From Lycocorax pyrrhopterus obiensis (lineage: Eukaryota; Chordata; Aves; Passeriformes; Paradisaeidae), in the NCBI GenBank assembly GCA_014706295.1, contig JACSVZ010000008.1, positions 22,423,659-22,487,658 on the forward strand: DNA of 64,000 nt, in the 5' to 3' direction. How positions within the stretch are numbered: the first letter of the stretch is position 1; every line of letters begins with the position of its first letter. Below are positions 19,501-33,400 of this stretch, piece after piece. Position numbers and translations under genes: made by a program. Below the pieces are notes generated by a model. That model searched no databases, was not told where the DNA came from, and saw only the letters and a program-made list of their open reading frames with translations.

Positions 19501-19961
19501 AGACAGAAGGAGGACTCTGAAAGAAAGGGAAATGTTTGTGTGCACCCAAAGGCTGACAAAAGCTACTTCATGTGCACGAAGGTGGTTTTCTTTCTGCTAC
19601 AGTACAAGTGCTTGTGCCTCAAGTATAAAACGCAAGCCTCCAAATCACACAGACGAGCTTCTTATTTTTATTTTTAAAGTGATAAATAAGGCACTGTACT
19701 TTTAACAAAAACTGCCTGGTTCCAAGTTTAAAAGAACCCAAGGAACGTTCGAACTGCAGAAACTTCCTTCTGAACAGCAGAGCCAGACAGACCAACCTCT
19801 TCTCTGTCCAAGACACATCTGCTGATGCCTAAAACCATGGACGTTATCCTTTAACTGCGGATTTTTAAAGGCTTGCTACAGCTTATAAAAGCAGCTTTAG
19901 TTAATGCATGGTAAAGGGTTACTACTATACATCAGTTTTGTACATGGCTACCAGTTCTTCG
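13531..19961 (-). other. LCOR: 3' UTR of the long LCOR (PALI1) transcript and possible short intergenic gap
   Basis: This 6.4-kb stretch lies just 3' of the PALI1 stop on the minus strand and holds no recognisable coding sequence on either strand. Minus-strand AATAAA hexamers occur at 19667-19672, 17271-17276 and 13785-13790. Long 3' UTRs are known for LCOR transcripts. The extent is inferred. A pyrimidine-rich run on the plus strand occupies about 14219-14255. Confidence 0.5.
13785..13790 (-). promoter_or_regulatory. LCOR: Candidate distal poly(A) signal of long LCOR
   Basis: AATAAA on the minus strand lies about 270 bases from the plus-strand SLIT1 signal. If used, the long LCOR transcript has a 3' UTR of about 6.2 kb and almost abuts SLIT1. 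Confidence 0.35.
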
Positions 19962-22900
19962 CTATTTCGGGTCCAGTCGTGATCGTTTGCTGTGCGAACA
20001 GTCCACTTTTGCCCTCAGCTTCCTCTTGCCCTGAGACACATTGTTCTCCTGCATCTTCTTCATGGACCTTGTCAGGGTCTTCCCACTGCTGTGCTTCTTG
20101 TTGGCCATCTTCTGTGACCGCGTGGAGGACTCCCCCAGGGGCTTCTGCTTTGGGCACTTGGACAGCTCCTCGTGACTGGGAGGCAGCACAGCCCGTCTGC
20201 TCGTGTTCTCCTTGCCCTTCCGTATGGGAAGCCGCATCTTCTCCAGCTGCTTTTTCGGGACTTTCTTCTCTTTCAAAGACATTTTTCTGGCCAGTTTATT
20301 GCTCCGCTCCATGGCAGCCTGCTTTCGGGTGGCGGGAGCTTTCGCGCTGACCTCTGAATGCTTTATTTTACCAGCCTTCTTGGCAGGCAGCTTGTCCTTG
20401 GTGGAGGAGCTGGATCGCTCCTGGGTGCTCCTGCTCTCCTTCAGCATCTTCTTCTTCTTGCTGAGCTGGAGGTCAACTTTGGGCAAGGGGTCCTCTTGGG
20501 ACCTGCTCTTCCCCTTCCGCCCCTTCCCCATCCCATCCACTGAGGGAGATTTAGCAGGAAAGGCAGCTGCTTTGATCTGCAAGGCCAACTTTGGAGACAC
20601 CAGGGGGTTGATGCACACACTCTTCCGGCTCTGCTTGTTCTCCAGGGACAGATGGTCGCCTGGGCCATCACTCCGCTTCTCTGCCTTCACCATGCGCTGC
20701 TGGGCTCGCAGCTTGCCCCGAAGATTGGAGTACTTGCGCAGGATCCTGGTGCTGGCCTGCGTGGGCAAGCTGAGGGCAGGCTGGATGGTTTTGTCTTCGC
20801 TCAGCTCCTTGGTGCTGGCATCAGTGGGAGACGTCTGATTGGGAGTGGTGGCTTCTTCAGCCTCTGCTTTATCAGCATTCTCACGAATTTTGGCCCAAAG
20901 CTTTTGGTTCTTCAGATTATTCCGAGCTGGGGTAGTGGCAGCGAACTTCTTGAGATGTTTTTTCAAACGTTCAGCTTGTAGTGAGCTGGGGTAGAGACCA
21001 GAGGAAGAATATTTCTGCATGGGGACTTTCATGGGGGGAATCTCCCCTGGGAGACGGGTGTTGAGTTTCTTCACAATCACTAGAGACCTGGTTTCAGTTG
21101 TCTCCAGAAACCACTGGCATATGTCAGACAGCTTAAAGGCCTTCATAAACAGCATCTGCACAGGAGAAAGCTTCTGCACGTCCAGTGAGCCTCTGCTTTT
21201 CCGTGTTCTTTTCTTGCTTTTCCAAATCTCTTTCAGTTTGTCGGCTTTGTTCTTAACCTTGGGGGTTGGCTGGACCTCCTTCTCCAGCTGAATCCAGCCC
21301 TTCTGGATTTTCATGTATTGAGTGTTGAACTCAGCAATGAGCTCCTGGTTCTCCTCTTCAGCACACCACTCCATGAACTTTGGTTTGCTGTCAGCCACGT
21401 CTATGTCCTCCAGTGTTGGGCAGTCATCATTCCCTGAACTGTGTTCTTCCCTCAGTTTGGGGATTGCTTGCATAGACTCCTTCCCTGGTGTGCTCTTTTT
21501 TGCACTGTCTACAGGTGCAGGTGCATGTCGTAAGTTATAAAACTGCAGAGCAACCTTTTTATGCTTTGCAGTTTTTGCTGGAAGATGCTTGCTTCCACCT
21601 CTGCTGCTGGGACATGGAGGCGGATCGGTCACCAGCTCACAGTTCACTGGCTTGCCCAGATCCCTGGCACTGTCAGAGCTCTCCTTGTCCTTTGCACTGG
21701 CATTGACTGGTTTCACATCCACTTGCTCAGCATCATTTGCAGGAACACTGTTCTCTGGAGGAAGGACAATGTTTTTCTTCTCAGAATCAGCCTGGATGCT
21801 GATTTCCAGCATCTCACCCGGTTGACTTTGGCTGCTGTTAGCAGAGGAGTCATCTTTAGAGGAATTTTCTCCCTCTGCAGCAGTCTCTTTTGCTAAGATG
21901 CTTTTATAGGTTTGTCTGGTAGTGACACCATTCTCCTCATCTGGCTGCTGCTCAGCGATGCTCTCTGGAGATTGGCCAATGCCTGGCCCCTCGCTGGTTT
22001 TGAGCAGCACATCGGGGAAGCAGTCATTTGGGAAGTGCACGGATGCTGCCTCATCCAGCTGCACTTCTCTCTTGAACCGCTTAGCGCCAGGGCTCTTGGA
22101 GAATTTGATCTGAAGGCAAGGAAGCTGCACAGAGCTGGAAGAACCAGAGTCCTCAGCACTGCCCTCGGCAGGTGACTGGGATTGTTGGCTTCGGAGACAC
22201 CGGTCCGATGCCACTAGTGCTCTCCTGCCTTTCTTTCGCTTCTTGTCTAGACTGTCTTTGGAAGGGACAGAGTCTGAGCTGTTGGGGTCGGGTGGCGTTT
22301 CCCCTTCAGTGGGCTCTTTTTCACCTGCTGTGCTGTTATTCTGCATTGCCTCCACTTCCAAGATTTTGGGGAGGGGTGTGCTGACAGGCACAGCATCTTC
22401 TTGCTCAAGAGGACCGTCACCCACCATGACCGATGATTCAGCTTCTGGTTTAGCATCTATGCTTTTGTTCACATCCCCGCACTGCAAGGTGGCAGGGGGC
22501 TCCAGGGGGCTCTCCCCATCCATGGTGGCAGGGGGCTCCAGGGGGCTCTCCCCATCCATGGTGGCAGGGAACTCATCAGGAGCCTGCGAGCCTGGAGAGC
22601 ATGGGGAGGGCTCTGCCAGACACTGCCCACAGAGCTCGGCATCCCCTGAGCTTGGAAGCAGGGCAGGATCCCTGGCACCATCACAGGGCAGAGGTGTCAC
22701 GTCTGTAGCGGCAGAGGGCTGTGAGGAGGACTTTGGCTCTGGGCTGGCTGGGAGGTCTGGAACAGTTTGTATGTCAGAGTCTGGACAACCTTCCTCCTCA
22801 CTGTGTGCTTTTGAGACTGAAAAGGCAGCAACATCAGCAGCCTGCCTGCTGCTGCTGCCATCCCCAGAGGAGCCCAGGCTACTGCCAGCCTCCCAGGTGA

Positions 22901-24486
22901 CAGTGCCTCCTGCTGTCATCCCCCCTCCTTCAGCAGGAGGGGAGCCAGGGGGCGGTGAGCTGGCCAAGCTGTCCTCTTTCTGGGGGCTGGGTGGAGCAGA
23001 GAGGGAGAAGAATGGCATGGCCATAGCAGCTTCCCTCGACCGCACTGCTCGGGTATTCCGGAGCTGCATGGAGCCCAGCTCAGCTCTCTCTTTCGTTTCT
23101 CGGCTGGTTGGTGCCACTTTAGCCAGGAGCCTCAGGGAAACCCTCTTCTCACCCTCCCGTCCTGCCCCTGCAGACCCCTCCACCGACAGCACCAGGGGTG
23201 GCTTCGCACTTACGAGGGTCTCTGTTCGCAGTGCCGGGCTGCTCGCCCTCTCCTCCGCCTGGGAGCTCTTAACCAGCGTGCGGACAGTGGGGAGCTCGCA
23301 GCACTCCCCGTTGAAGTAATACCCGCGGGTGCTCTTCCTCGCTGTCCTGCGGGACGACACCAGCCGCTGGGTCTCGAAATGGCACTCGGTGATGGGCTGG
23401 CTGATGTACACCACGTCGCACTGGTTGTCGTAGTCATTGATCCTCAGCCCTGATGTCTTCTTGCTCTTCCGAGAGGACCTGAGGGAGGCTGTCTTGGCGC
23501 GGGGGTGCCCACTGGGGGTCCGGTGAGCGGCTGGCGTGGCGCCAGTGGGCAGCCAGCCCTCTTTGGACTTGTCAAGCGTGCCCTTGTCGACTGGGTGCAG
23601 GTGGCAGCCTGCCTTGCCCTTGGCCATGGCATGCAGGTGGTTTTCTTGCTTTGGTCTCACATCTTGTTCTTTTGCGTCTAAGTCCTGGTGCAAAGATGCT
23701 TTCGAGCTGCATTGCAAAGTGTTCTCTTTGTCAGCTCTGCGAGGGGGGGTCACCGCAAAGCCAGGATCCCAGGACTCCTCTGGCAGAGCCCTGAAAGAGC
23801 TCTTTTGGGACCCCAGACAGCTGTCTAAACTGTCCTCGCTGCCATTCACATTTGCCACTTTGACTGAGATATAACCTTCCATGAGAGTCTTACCTGCTAG
23901 CTGCTCTTTATTATCCTCACACTTCCTGATACCGGCTTCTTGTTCATGTCCAGCAGCTTGCTGCCCTTCCAGGCTCTTTGTGGCATGATGGAAATTCAAA
24001 GAGGAAGAGTTCAACGTGCTGAGGTATCCTTGGGTGGGGCTATCCTTTGGACTAGCAGAGCGAAGCCTGGTGATGGGGAGCTCGCAGAAGTCCCTTCTCA
24101 AAGCAGGACTGGAGTTCTCTGCTCTGTCCAGAGACTTCAGTTCCACTGGCTGCTTCAGGGCTTGTCCTGTAACATGTAGGGGGCCATCAGACCCTGACTG
24201 TCCTGGGTCCAATGTAGAAGGGAGCTTTGATTCAGTACAAGTAGCACCCTTATCCTGATTTCCAGTGCTTCGCTGGCTACAACCAGAGCCACAAGTAGAG
24301 GCCTCCATGCTCTCAGGTTCAGACAACTGCTGGCTGTCAGAGTCTGGTTGTACTTCAGTGTATATGTCGTTCAGCACACGGATGAACTGCTTCTGGTGAT
24401 GTGTACACAGTCTGACCATAAATTTTTCCAGTGGAGACTTCGGCTGATTGTTAGAGTCTATTGCTATTGTCTCTGCTGCATCCTCA
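19962..24486 (-). CDS. LCOR: LCOR long-isoform terminal exon (PALI1, formerly C10orf12)
   Basis: A single uninterrupted 4.5-kb coding exon of 1507 codons ending at the stop 19964-19962. The minus-strand acceptor ctctctag precedes 24486, and the exon opens in phase 2, matching the donor of the exon ending at 51094. Recognisable segments: PLEKFMVRLCTHHQKQFIRV near the start; a long low-complexity Ser/Pro/Glu-rich middle; KGWIQLEKEVQPTP, LKEIWKSKKRTRKSRGS and CQWFLETTETRSLVIVKK at about 21350-21050; STRILRKYSNLRGKLRAQQR; and a Lys/Arg-rich tail ending KRSRLDPK. These match the C-terminal half of the long LCOR protein as I recall it. That vertebrate-specific protein binds PRC2, and G9a, and stimulates H3K27 methylation in the nucleus. 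The PRC2-binding part corresponds roughly to 20950-21500 (inference). A 36-bp in-frame tandem repeat lies at 22489-22560. Confidence 0.93.
22489..22577 (-). repeat. LCOR: 36-bp in-frame tandem repeat in PALI1 coding sequence
   Basis: Two identical 36-bp copies (22489-22524 and 22525-22560) are followed by a partial third at 22561. Each copy adds 12 residues, of the form ATMDGESPLEPP, to the disordered acidic middle of the protein. Confidence 0.95.
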
Positions 24487-27400
24487 CTAGAGAGACAAAG
24501 AGAGAAGCAGTCAGTAACATGTCCCAGGGAATATTAGTTTATGCTGCAAAACCAGAATAACCCTTTTCCTCCCAGTCAGGCACACCACTTGCCTGACCTC
24601 CAGGTGAGATCAAGCAGCCTGTTTTCCTGGCGCTGGCAGGTGTCCCTTCAGTCTCAGCATGAACACTTACATGTGCACACTGCTGGCAGGACACAGACTG
24701 CACTTTTGTTTGCCACTGCCAGAGCACCCATAATTACACTTCTGCCTAGGACACCCCAGTGTGTAGGCACCATGTCATGTGTTCAGAGCAAACCTAAAAA
24801 GAATCAGGCTTAGTATCTGCACGGCACCTGGTGTAGAAGGCCCAGCATTTCTAGGATGGCTGCACACCTCTGCTCCCTCACTCTGCACTGCCAGGCTGGG
24901 TGGGAGCAGAGCAGCATCCCAGCTGGGCAGCCAGATGCCAGGAATCTTCAGCTACTCGAAGTCTTCAAATTCTGCTTACACCTCAGTGGAGAAGGTGGGT
25001 CTGGGGCCAAACTGAGCGGATCTGAGCCTCTTCTGTAATCAGCACAGAAATTCTGGTGAGCTTCCAGCCTGCAGGACATGCAGGCAGCAATGCACCCTGT
25101 GCAGTGTCGTGTCATTTGCACTGACCTTTGATTAGCTGCCATTTAATAAAGTGTTCCTGCAGCTGATGGGCTGTCAGCACACAGCGGTTGTGCAGAAAGG
25201 TGGGCTTCTACAGCACAGGGTCACTGCAACTAGCTAGCGCTCAAACCCAGGCCATTATCAGTTACCTGCTTGGCAGAGGCAATTAATTAGGACTTACTGG
25301 TGGAGAGGTTAAGGGATAATTACCCAGTGTTTGCATGAACTCATCATGAGTGCCGTGCCAGGTGCTGTTATCGACACCGTATCTGTTCCCAACGGCAGCA
25401 CATGCGATTCCCACCCAGTCCTGACCACGCCGAGAGAGCCCCAGTCCTTGGCACCCACACTGCCTGACACAGGATCTTTACCAATAACATAGGGTTGCTT
25501 TGCAGCAACACTTGCACTTTGCACCTCCTGGCCTTGTACTGGAGGAGTGAAAGTCCTTTCTCCCCCTCCAGCCTTTCTCTGCCTGCCCCCCCGCCAGCAT
25601 CAGACACCGACCTCGCTCACTCAGGTGGGTCAAGGGGGGCAAGGCTTATCAAGGGGTTCAGGGCCAGGGTGGGGAAAAGCAGCTTCATCTGGAGTGGGTT
25701 TTCCATCTCCATACTGCCAGGCATAGGGCTCAACAGGTGGATGAGGAGGAAGAGCTCCAGCTTGGAGGAGCCATCAGCACAGAAATGGAGAAGGGAAAGC
25801 CAGTGGCCGGAGCCAGCCGTGCTCAGTGGCATCAGGCATGCCGGAGCCAGCCCTGGGCAGCCCTCACCCGCTCCTTACTTACTGCTTGCTGGCTGCTTTC
25901 TTTGAACTGACACGCACCAGGGAGGCACCCCCAGTGCCCTGATTCCCCGGGCTGGTGGGCAGGGAGAGACACCTGGGGCCACTTCAGGCTCACGGCTGAC
26001 CAGGTCTCCTCTTTGCCCAGAAATGCCAGGCTGCAGCCAAGCCTGCCCTGAGCAGCTGCTACCCAGCCCTCTGCTTTCCAGTTTGCCCAGGCATAACGTG
26101 TTTTACATGAAATGAGGCTTTGCCTCTCAAGCCCAGCCTCTCAGTTTCCTTAAAGGCTTCTTCAGCAGGGTTTTCCTAAAACCACCTGGAAAGGCCGAGC
26201 AAGCTCAGCTTGCCGAATGTGTCCCGGCACCTCCAGAACATCCTCCCGGGGTTAGCAATAAACAACGTACCTTGAGACTGCTTTACTACACCCAGGTGAG
26301 AAAAACGCCCGCCAGCAACCGTCTCAACTGGTCCTACCTGGCGCTTCGATGGCAACGCCTGGGATTAGTTTAAATAAAAATACCCAGGTACAACCTGGCC
26401 CCTCTCCAGAGCCCTGCATGGGAAGGGTTATGTCAGCCAGGATCTCTTACATGGCCCAGCTCCTCCCCTCGCTCTGCTGAATAACAAAAGGGGATAAAAA
26501 AACCTTTCAACCCCCTGGGCTTGGAGCAGGGGGCTTTTTGAAGAGGCAAAGCTCAGCGTAATTTTTTTTCCACCTTTGCAAAGAGGGCGGTGACTCCTCT
26601 TACCTACTCACAAGCCCAGCTCTGAAGAGCAGCAGCCATCTTCCCCCGGGAAGACTGAATTTATAATGACAGCAGCAGAGTTGGGGCCATGCCCTGGCCC
26701 CCCCACTGCCATGCTCCCTGGGCAGCTGTGGGAAGGGGTTATGGTGGCAAAACATCCAACTCACTCCTTGTTGGGGCACCCTCAGGTGCTACACTTGATG
26801 GCTGAGAAGGAAGAATCCATGGCATAGGCAAAATGGTTGCCCAGGTAGGTGGCAAGAAAGGAAAGGCTGGGTGACATCTGGTGAGGAAGAGGTTGCAAGC
26901 CTGTGTACAGAGCTCCTGGTCTGGCAGAAGGGACCAAAGTGGCTGGGCACTGTCCTTTCTTGTCTTGCAGCCATGATGCCAAACACAGCCAGCTGCAAGG
27001 TCACGCCTGCTTTGCACGGGCGTGTGGGACTGGAAAAGGCTCATGTCCTGCTTATATGGCAGAGAGGACCTGGGCTCCCTGATCCTGACGGTTCCAGTGG
27101 CATTTCTGCCTTGCCTTTCACCTAGTTTCTTCCTCTGAAGTGTGACCGAGGCCTTTGTGCTCATTGTCACCTTATTTGCCCTACTGTACTCCAAGGAGAC
27201 AATCAGAGATACACAGAGCTTGTCAAGCTGTAAATTTAAAAAACAGAGATAAATATTCTTCCTGCTTGATAAAGGAAATAAACCCATTCAGTTTTGATGC
27301 CCTTTCTACTTAGAAGGCCCACCTCACACTCAGTGACACAGTTCACTTGGCACATTGCGTTCAGGGTCCTCTGGTGTCACGCCACTTCGGCTGAAAGATA

Positions 27401-30400
27401 GGCAGCCACTTCTCACCTTGAGCTCATCTGCTCCTTCTCCAGTCCATCCCTGTTTGGGCACTGCAGGCAGCATCGCCTTTTTCTGGGTGTCTAAGGATAA
27501 CCTTGGGGCAGAGCTTTCCCTGCCACCTGCAGTCAGGCTCGGAGCGTGGCTGGGTTCCAGCTCTGTCCTTCCTCTCCCTGTGCCTCCAAGGGTGCTGAGC
27601 TGCAGCCTGTGCCTCTCCATCCCCAGATCTCCCAGACACAGTTCTGAGCTCCCTGCGGCCTGCTAATCTGTGAGCCTTGGTACCTATCCAGCATTTCCCA
27701 CTATTTGTGTCTGTTCTGGCTATCACTATTAAATAAAACATGCCCATGGGCATTCTCTTGCGAGGCAGCCGATGGACACAGGATTGCCCACATGCTCCCT
27801 ACTTAAGTCAGTTTTGGAGAAGAGCTCATATATAAGAGTAGACTTACATCCAGTGCCCCACATTTTCAGGCAGAGTTGCTTAGTACAGTACAAACTGTTG
27901 CAGAGAAACTATTTTTTTTATGTGGCTTATCAGAATAGAGGAGAGGTGAGCTGACTGCAGAGCTGAAGTGTTTTCCCAGGGAAAGGTGCCGGGTGCAAAC
28001 AAGTTCCTCAGCCCGGCAAAAGCACAGCAGGAGCTGAAGACTGACTGGTAAACACAGAGGATGGGAGTTGGGAACATGGTTTTAAACAGGAGGAAAAATT
28101 ATTCTCAGGAGGCAGGCAGGCAGAGTCCTGCCTTTTGGGAGACACAGGCCAGCCCCACAGAAGCTGCTGGGCTGGACAGACCAGTGAGGGCACCCGGGAC
28201 TGCCCATCCCACCTACAGCTTTCTACTTGGTGCCTGTACTCACTCCTTCCCATAGGGCTTGGCCCAGGGTTCTCTTAGGTTGGGTGTGCCTGAGGAATGA
28301 GCCATCTCAAGGGCTGTAAAAGCCACGAGCCTAAAGGAGATTCACGGCCAGTGAGAGGCATCTGGGGACCCTCTATGCTTCTAGCCAAGCTGGAAGTGCA
28401 GTCAAACCTGTATGGAGTCCCCAGAAGGATTCACTGCAATGGGAGAGACAGCCCACCTGTCAGTGAGCTTTCCTGCAGAGCCTGGGAGATGGCAGGTCTG
28501 CCCTTTCTGCCCGCCAGCCTCGAATGCTGCCTACACAAGGCTGTGGCTGCCGGACCTCCTCTTTTCCTGTGTCCCAACACCCTCCTCCCAGCCCCACTGC
28601 ACACATTGCCCTGGGCCAGCAGAAGGCAACCCCAGTGTCCCAAGAGAATCTTATCACCAGAGCCTCTCATTACCTCCCAGCCCTTCTACATTTCCCAGGG
28701 CAGCCCTGTTGTCTTCCCCTTTCCTGCCTGCCACAGAAGGTGTCAGAGGCATCAAGGGGCAGGAGCTGTCAGAGGCACAAGCGGAGCTGTTGCTACGCAA
28801 CCCTGGCGGTGCAGCAATTAATGCTGGGGAAAACGTGCTGTGCTCTGAAGCTATTTGCATAGCTGCGTGCTGCAATACATTTGTTTGCATTGTGCCTCTA
28901 CTGTTTAGTGGAGTTTGAAGTCAACCCTCCCCCAGCTCTTGCTGGAGGGGACCTGGGGCTTCCAACAAAGGCCACACGGTTGGGGATGAAGGGGCTGGGG
29001 GAAGGCAGAGGTTTGTCAGTCCGTAACACCTATAGACTGCACAGATAGAGGATTTACAGTATGGAGAGGAAGGGCCAAGTTATCTGTGTTTCCCCCTACA
29101 AAGCCTGAGGAGCTTTTCCTAGCTCCTGCAGTGCCCCCAGCCCACTGGTGGGGTTGTCATATCTCTTCCTTCCTGTTGTACCAGGGTGACACTGTGCTTG
29201 CCCTGCTTGTGAATGCCATAAAAAAAGAGTTTTAGGGGCAGCCTAGCCTGCCTCTGGCTCTAAAGTGTATTTTGGGAGGGGGAGGGGGCAGCAAAAGGGG
29301 AAGAAAGAAAGGCAGAAAGAAATCAGCTGGTTCATACCAACCTACCTGGGAAGCCGGTCTCTCAAAACCTGTCAATTGCCAACTGCAATCTTCTGGTTTG
29401 CCCACCCCAAGTTTCTCACTATTGAACATGAAGCCTGTACCCTTTTTGGGTTTCTTTTTTTAGCCCTTGAATATTGGTTTGATTGATTATAAGTTTACAG
29501 GTATGTTTTGTACCTCAGAGGCACAAGAAGCGGCAGCAGAACAAAAGTTCAAGGCTAAGTGTTTCTGTTCCTTTCAGACCACTCTAAGCACCAGGATTAT
29601 AGTTCTGTAAAAGAAACAAAACATAGCTATAAACTTATAAAATCCAACTCAGTATTTTTACAGGGACGACTTTTCCCCTCCCTCTCCTGCTGCCATGCAG
29701 CTGCTTCTGCGCCGGTCGGCAGAGAGCTGCCTTGCACCACCCAAAAACAGAGGTACCACTTGAGTACCCCACCAAGCTGAAGGGTGTTTTGGAAACCTGA
29801 CTAAAAGCAGAGATTTGAGAAATGCGGATGACTAAGGAGAAAGACTAACTGGCGAGCAATGCCCTCCATCAGCTGAACTCAAAGCACTGACCATGCCCAC
29901 TGTGAGCCCAAGGTCTGAGGCAGCGTCTCACTGCCCTTGGGTGGCACCTCCAGCCCTGCTGGTTTCAACCACTTAATTTATTTTTCAGGGCAAGCAGAAA
30001 TGCCATTTTGAGGGGTTGCAAAGGAGGAGCAGCCTCTTTAAAGGAACTTGCTCACTGCTGGCAGTCAGGTGAGCTGACCCCAGCCCCAGGGATGCAGTGA
30101 ATCCTGCGTGCTAAGCGTGTGCTTGGAAGCAGCTGTGCGACGGGTTCCCAAGGACAGGCTTGCTTTGCCTGTGCTGCAGGGCTGCATGCAGAGATCTCAC
30201 CCAGCAGAAGGGGGAAATGGGTTCTCTGCCAGTCCCAGTTCAGCTTGCTGGAACAGCCATGCAAAAGCAAACACGCTGGGAAAGGCACGGAACCATCTGA
30301 CCGTGCTCAAACCCATCTCCGCTCACAGCTGCAGCACAGACCTCGTGCCTTGAGAGGTGCAGGGCGCGCGTCCTTCTGCTGGCGGAATGGACGTGGCGAT

Positions 30401-33400
30401 CCCTTGCAGGGGATGGGCAAATCAGCCCTGGGCACGAATAGTGCAAGCCACTGAAGCAAGATTTGCTGGAGCTCATCTTTCAAAGCCCCAATTAAAGGCT
30501 GACACTGGATGCACCAGTTTAAATGCCTGCATTTCAATCCTCAGAAATATGCCTGGCACCTAACACTCCCCACACAGATGAATGAGTCCCTTCACACCTC
30601 TGTGGGTGCTACAGTAATTCTCTCTCACTGCATTGAAAAAAAATAGAAAAGCAGTATGCAAAGAGCTGCGGCTCCACATAACAGCTAGGAAGGAGAAAAA
30701 GCACTTTCCTTCTCTAAATTAAAAGCTGAAGTTGTTCAAAGCACAGCCAAAATAACTATGGAAATATTGCTGCCAGGTTCTCAAGGCCCCTGAATTTACT
30801 CCGTCCTTGGTGACGCACATGGGGATGGACTGAGCTTGTATTTCAACTGAAAAGCAGGAAGAAAGAAGTTATAGATGGGTCTTGTTTGGCTGGGGTTTTT
30901 TGTCAGCTGCATGTATTCATCAACATATCCAGGTTGTACAATCAACCAACTGACTGGACAAATAACAGACATCCATTACAGAGTCAGACTTTTAACCCTT
31001 CAGAGCAGTGTCTTTTATTTGTTTATTTATTTTTTAAACTAGTTAAACATTAAAAATCACTTCTCCCCACCTGTAACCAAATAGAAATCAAACAAACCAA
31101 AGTTGGTTTTACATTAAAAAAAAACCAATAGCAGCCTCAAATAAGTTTTGCTTTTTCATATTCCTGTCGTAACTTCCTCGACTCCCACCTTCCCCAAAAC
31201 CCAACTGTATTCTATAGTAGTTTATCATCACTGTGATACTTCTAATACAATATTTAATGACTAATTAAAAATTTTACAACTGAGCTATTGCTTTAAAACC
31301 AAGGGAAATTTATCACATTAGAAATACTATTCTACACACCAGCTTTCAAACCCTTTCCAGAATTGTCCTTGCTAATTTTTCTAATTATCAAGATCATTTG
31401 GGATCTTCCCTTTAAGGAAAAAAAAATTACCATGACTGTTTCTTTCTGAGGCAGTACCCAGAATCTTCCCTGAGCTAGGTGCTCCAAAAGGAGAGATAGC
31501 ACCAGAAGACCAGAATAGATAGAAAAACAGACAGCACCAGAAGACAGATAACAAAAGCATGCACGGCAAAAAAAAAAATTCTTACAATGATTTTCACGGC
31601 TTTGCATGTTTTAAAAATAGCAGCACCCAGTTAAGAGAAGGGAGAACGAACCACAGGGACTGTGGAGTAGGGAGGGATGCCCTGAGTATCTTTAACAGTC
31701 CCAGGTACGAGTTGGGAAGGCATACTGCCTCTGGACCTGAGGTGAGGCAGTTGTACGGCCTCTCCCCTGCTCCGAGTCCATCGCTGTCAGTTTCTGTCTG
31801 TCCTGCAGCACACTGGGGACAAAGCTCTCCCTCCCCAACCTTCAGACATACACACACAGGTCAGCTGGAGTCACCACAACTGCACAGGTTCAACAAACTC
31901 CCACTGAAGGTGCAGTAAATGAGGGCTTGTGAGAAGGATAGGCTGTGCTGCGAGAAATCCCACCTTCCCCTCCTAAGCTGAACATACACTGAAAGGTGGA
32001 AGAAAACCCAAATGCATTGGATGCCCTCCCCTAAGACTTTCCTGGTCCCAGCTCCAACAGAGAGGTTGCCATACACAGCCACTGCCTACTTCTAGAAGTC
32101 TTCAAGGATTTCAAATTCTGCAATTATCCAGGTTGGGGGTTTTTTCCAACATGGATATGAAAAATCAAATGCAGCAGCTAGGTAGAGCGCGCGCTAGAGC
32201 TAACCACACCCAGCACAGCCCTGTCGCCAAAGCTTGGGAGGGGCCAGTGGAGACATCAGGAGAGGAGAGGGTATCCTGGGTGTAATTAACAGATGCTGGG
32301 GGATATGACCCCATTTCAGATAACCTGGAGATTCAGATAATTGGGCCTCAGATAATCAAGGCCACGTTGTTAATAGAAACAGTATCGCAACTCCTAACGG
32401 CGGCACTCCCCATGTGCCGACGCCATCCCTCCTTGCATGGAAACGCCTGGTGAAATATGAATTAGCGGTTTCATACATGTCCATACTCTCTGTCAGCTGC
32501 TGGGCTGAGCAGCAAACCCTGTTTCTGATGCACCACTTTGGCTGGCTGCTTGGGAAATAGGTTAAGGCAGAGAAGTGGATTGCAGCCCTGGATGCCTGGG
32601 GATGAGGCTGTCTCAGAGCTGACGGGCTAGGTAAGCTCTATTTTGAAAGTGGGTTAATTTAGCTGCCATTCAACTACCATTAAATGATGTAGGTTAATTC
32701 CATAGTCAGATAACTATTAAGAAACCAAAACATAAGGCAGGAAATGTCTCTATGCATACCAGCGAGGAGAGATTTCCTCTGCACTAATGCACACCCCTCC
32801 CCTTCAGCTCGAACCTCTCATCCTTCCATTTCTGCACATCCCTCACATCATCTTTTTTTTTTAACCCTTGTCATTACACACTATTGTCCTTCCTCCCTCT
32901 CTTAAGAGAGCCTATTCTTCCTCTCAAAAATTCACCTTGATATCCTGACCCATAATTATTTTTCTCCTTTGTTTATATTGTCACACATCTCAATGCTAGA
33001 GGAAGATTAACAAATCCAAACCACATCTGACCCTGGCAAATGTCCACTAAAAAAGGTTCCATCTTCCCCACACAGACAATATTTGTGCAGCTATGTGGTA
33101 AATTGAAGTAGGGAACTACACCTTGCTTAGTATGTAACATTCCATCACTACTAATACATCCGGTTTACTTTAGGGGTATTTACCATATTTAAAGCCTCCT
33201 CAGTTGCCATTTTACCCTTTATAAATGGATGCTGCAGTTGAAATGTACTTTATACGACTTTCCTTTCTGCAGCATAATGATAGGTATTGTTTGTTTCTTT
33301 ATACTGGTGACAAAACCCATCAATTGCTGGTTTGTCATAAAAGGAAAAATAAAATGAAAAAAATTACCAACAACAGCTTATGTCTGCAAAGGAACAGATC

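Noticed and set aside
22243..23319. Plus-strand open frame of 358 codons opposite the PALI1 exon
   Set aside because: It is antisense to a well-supported coding exon. Its low-complexity Ser/Gly-rich reading mirrors the codon bias of the true gene.
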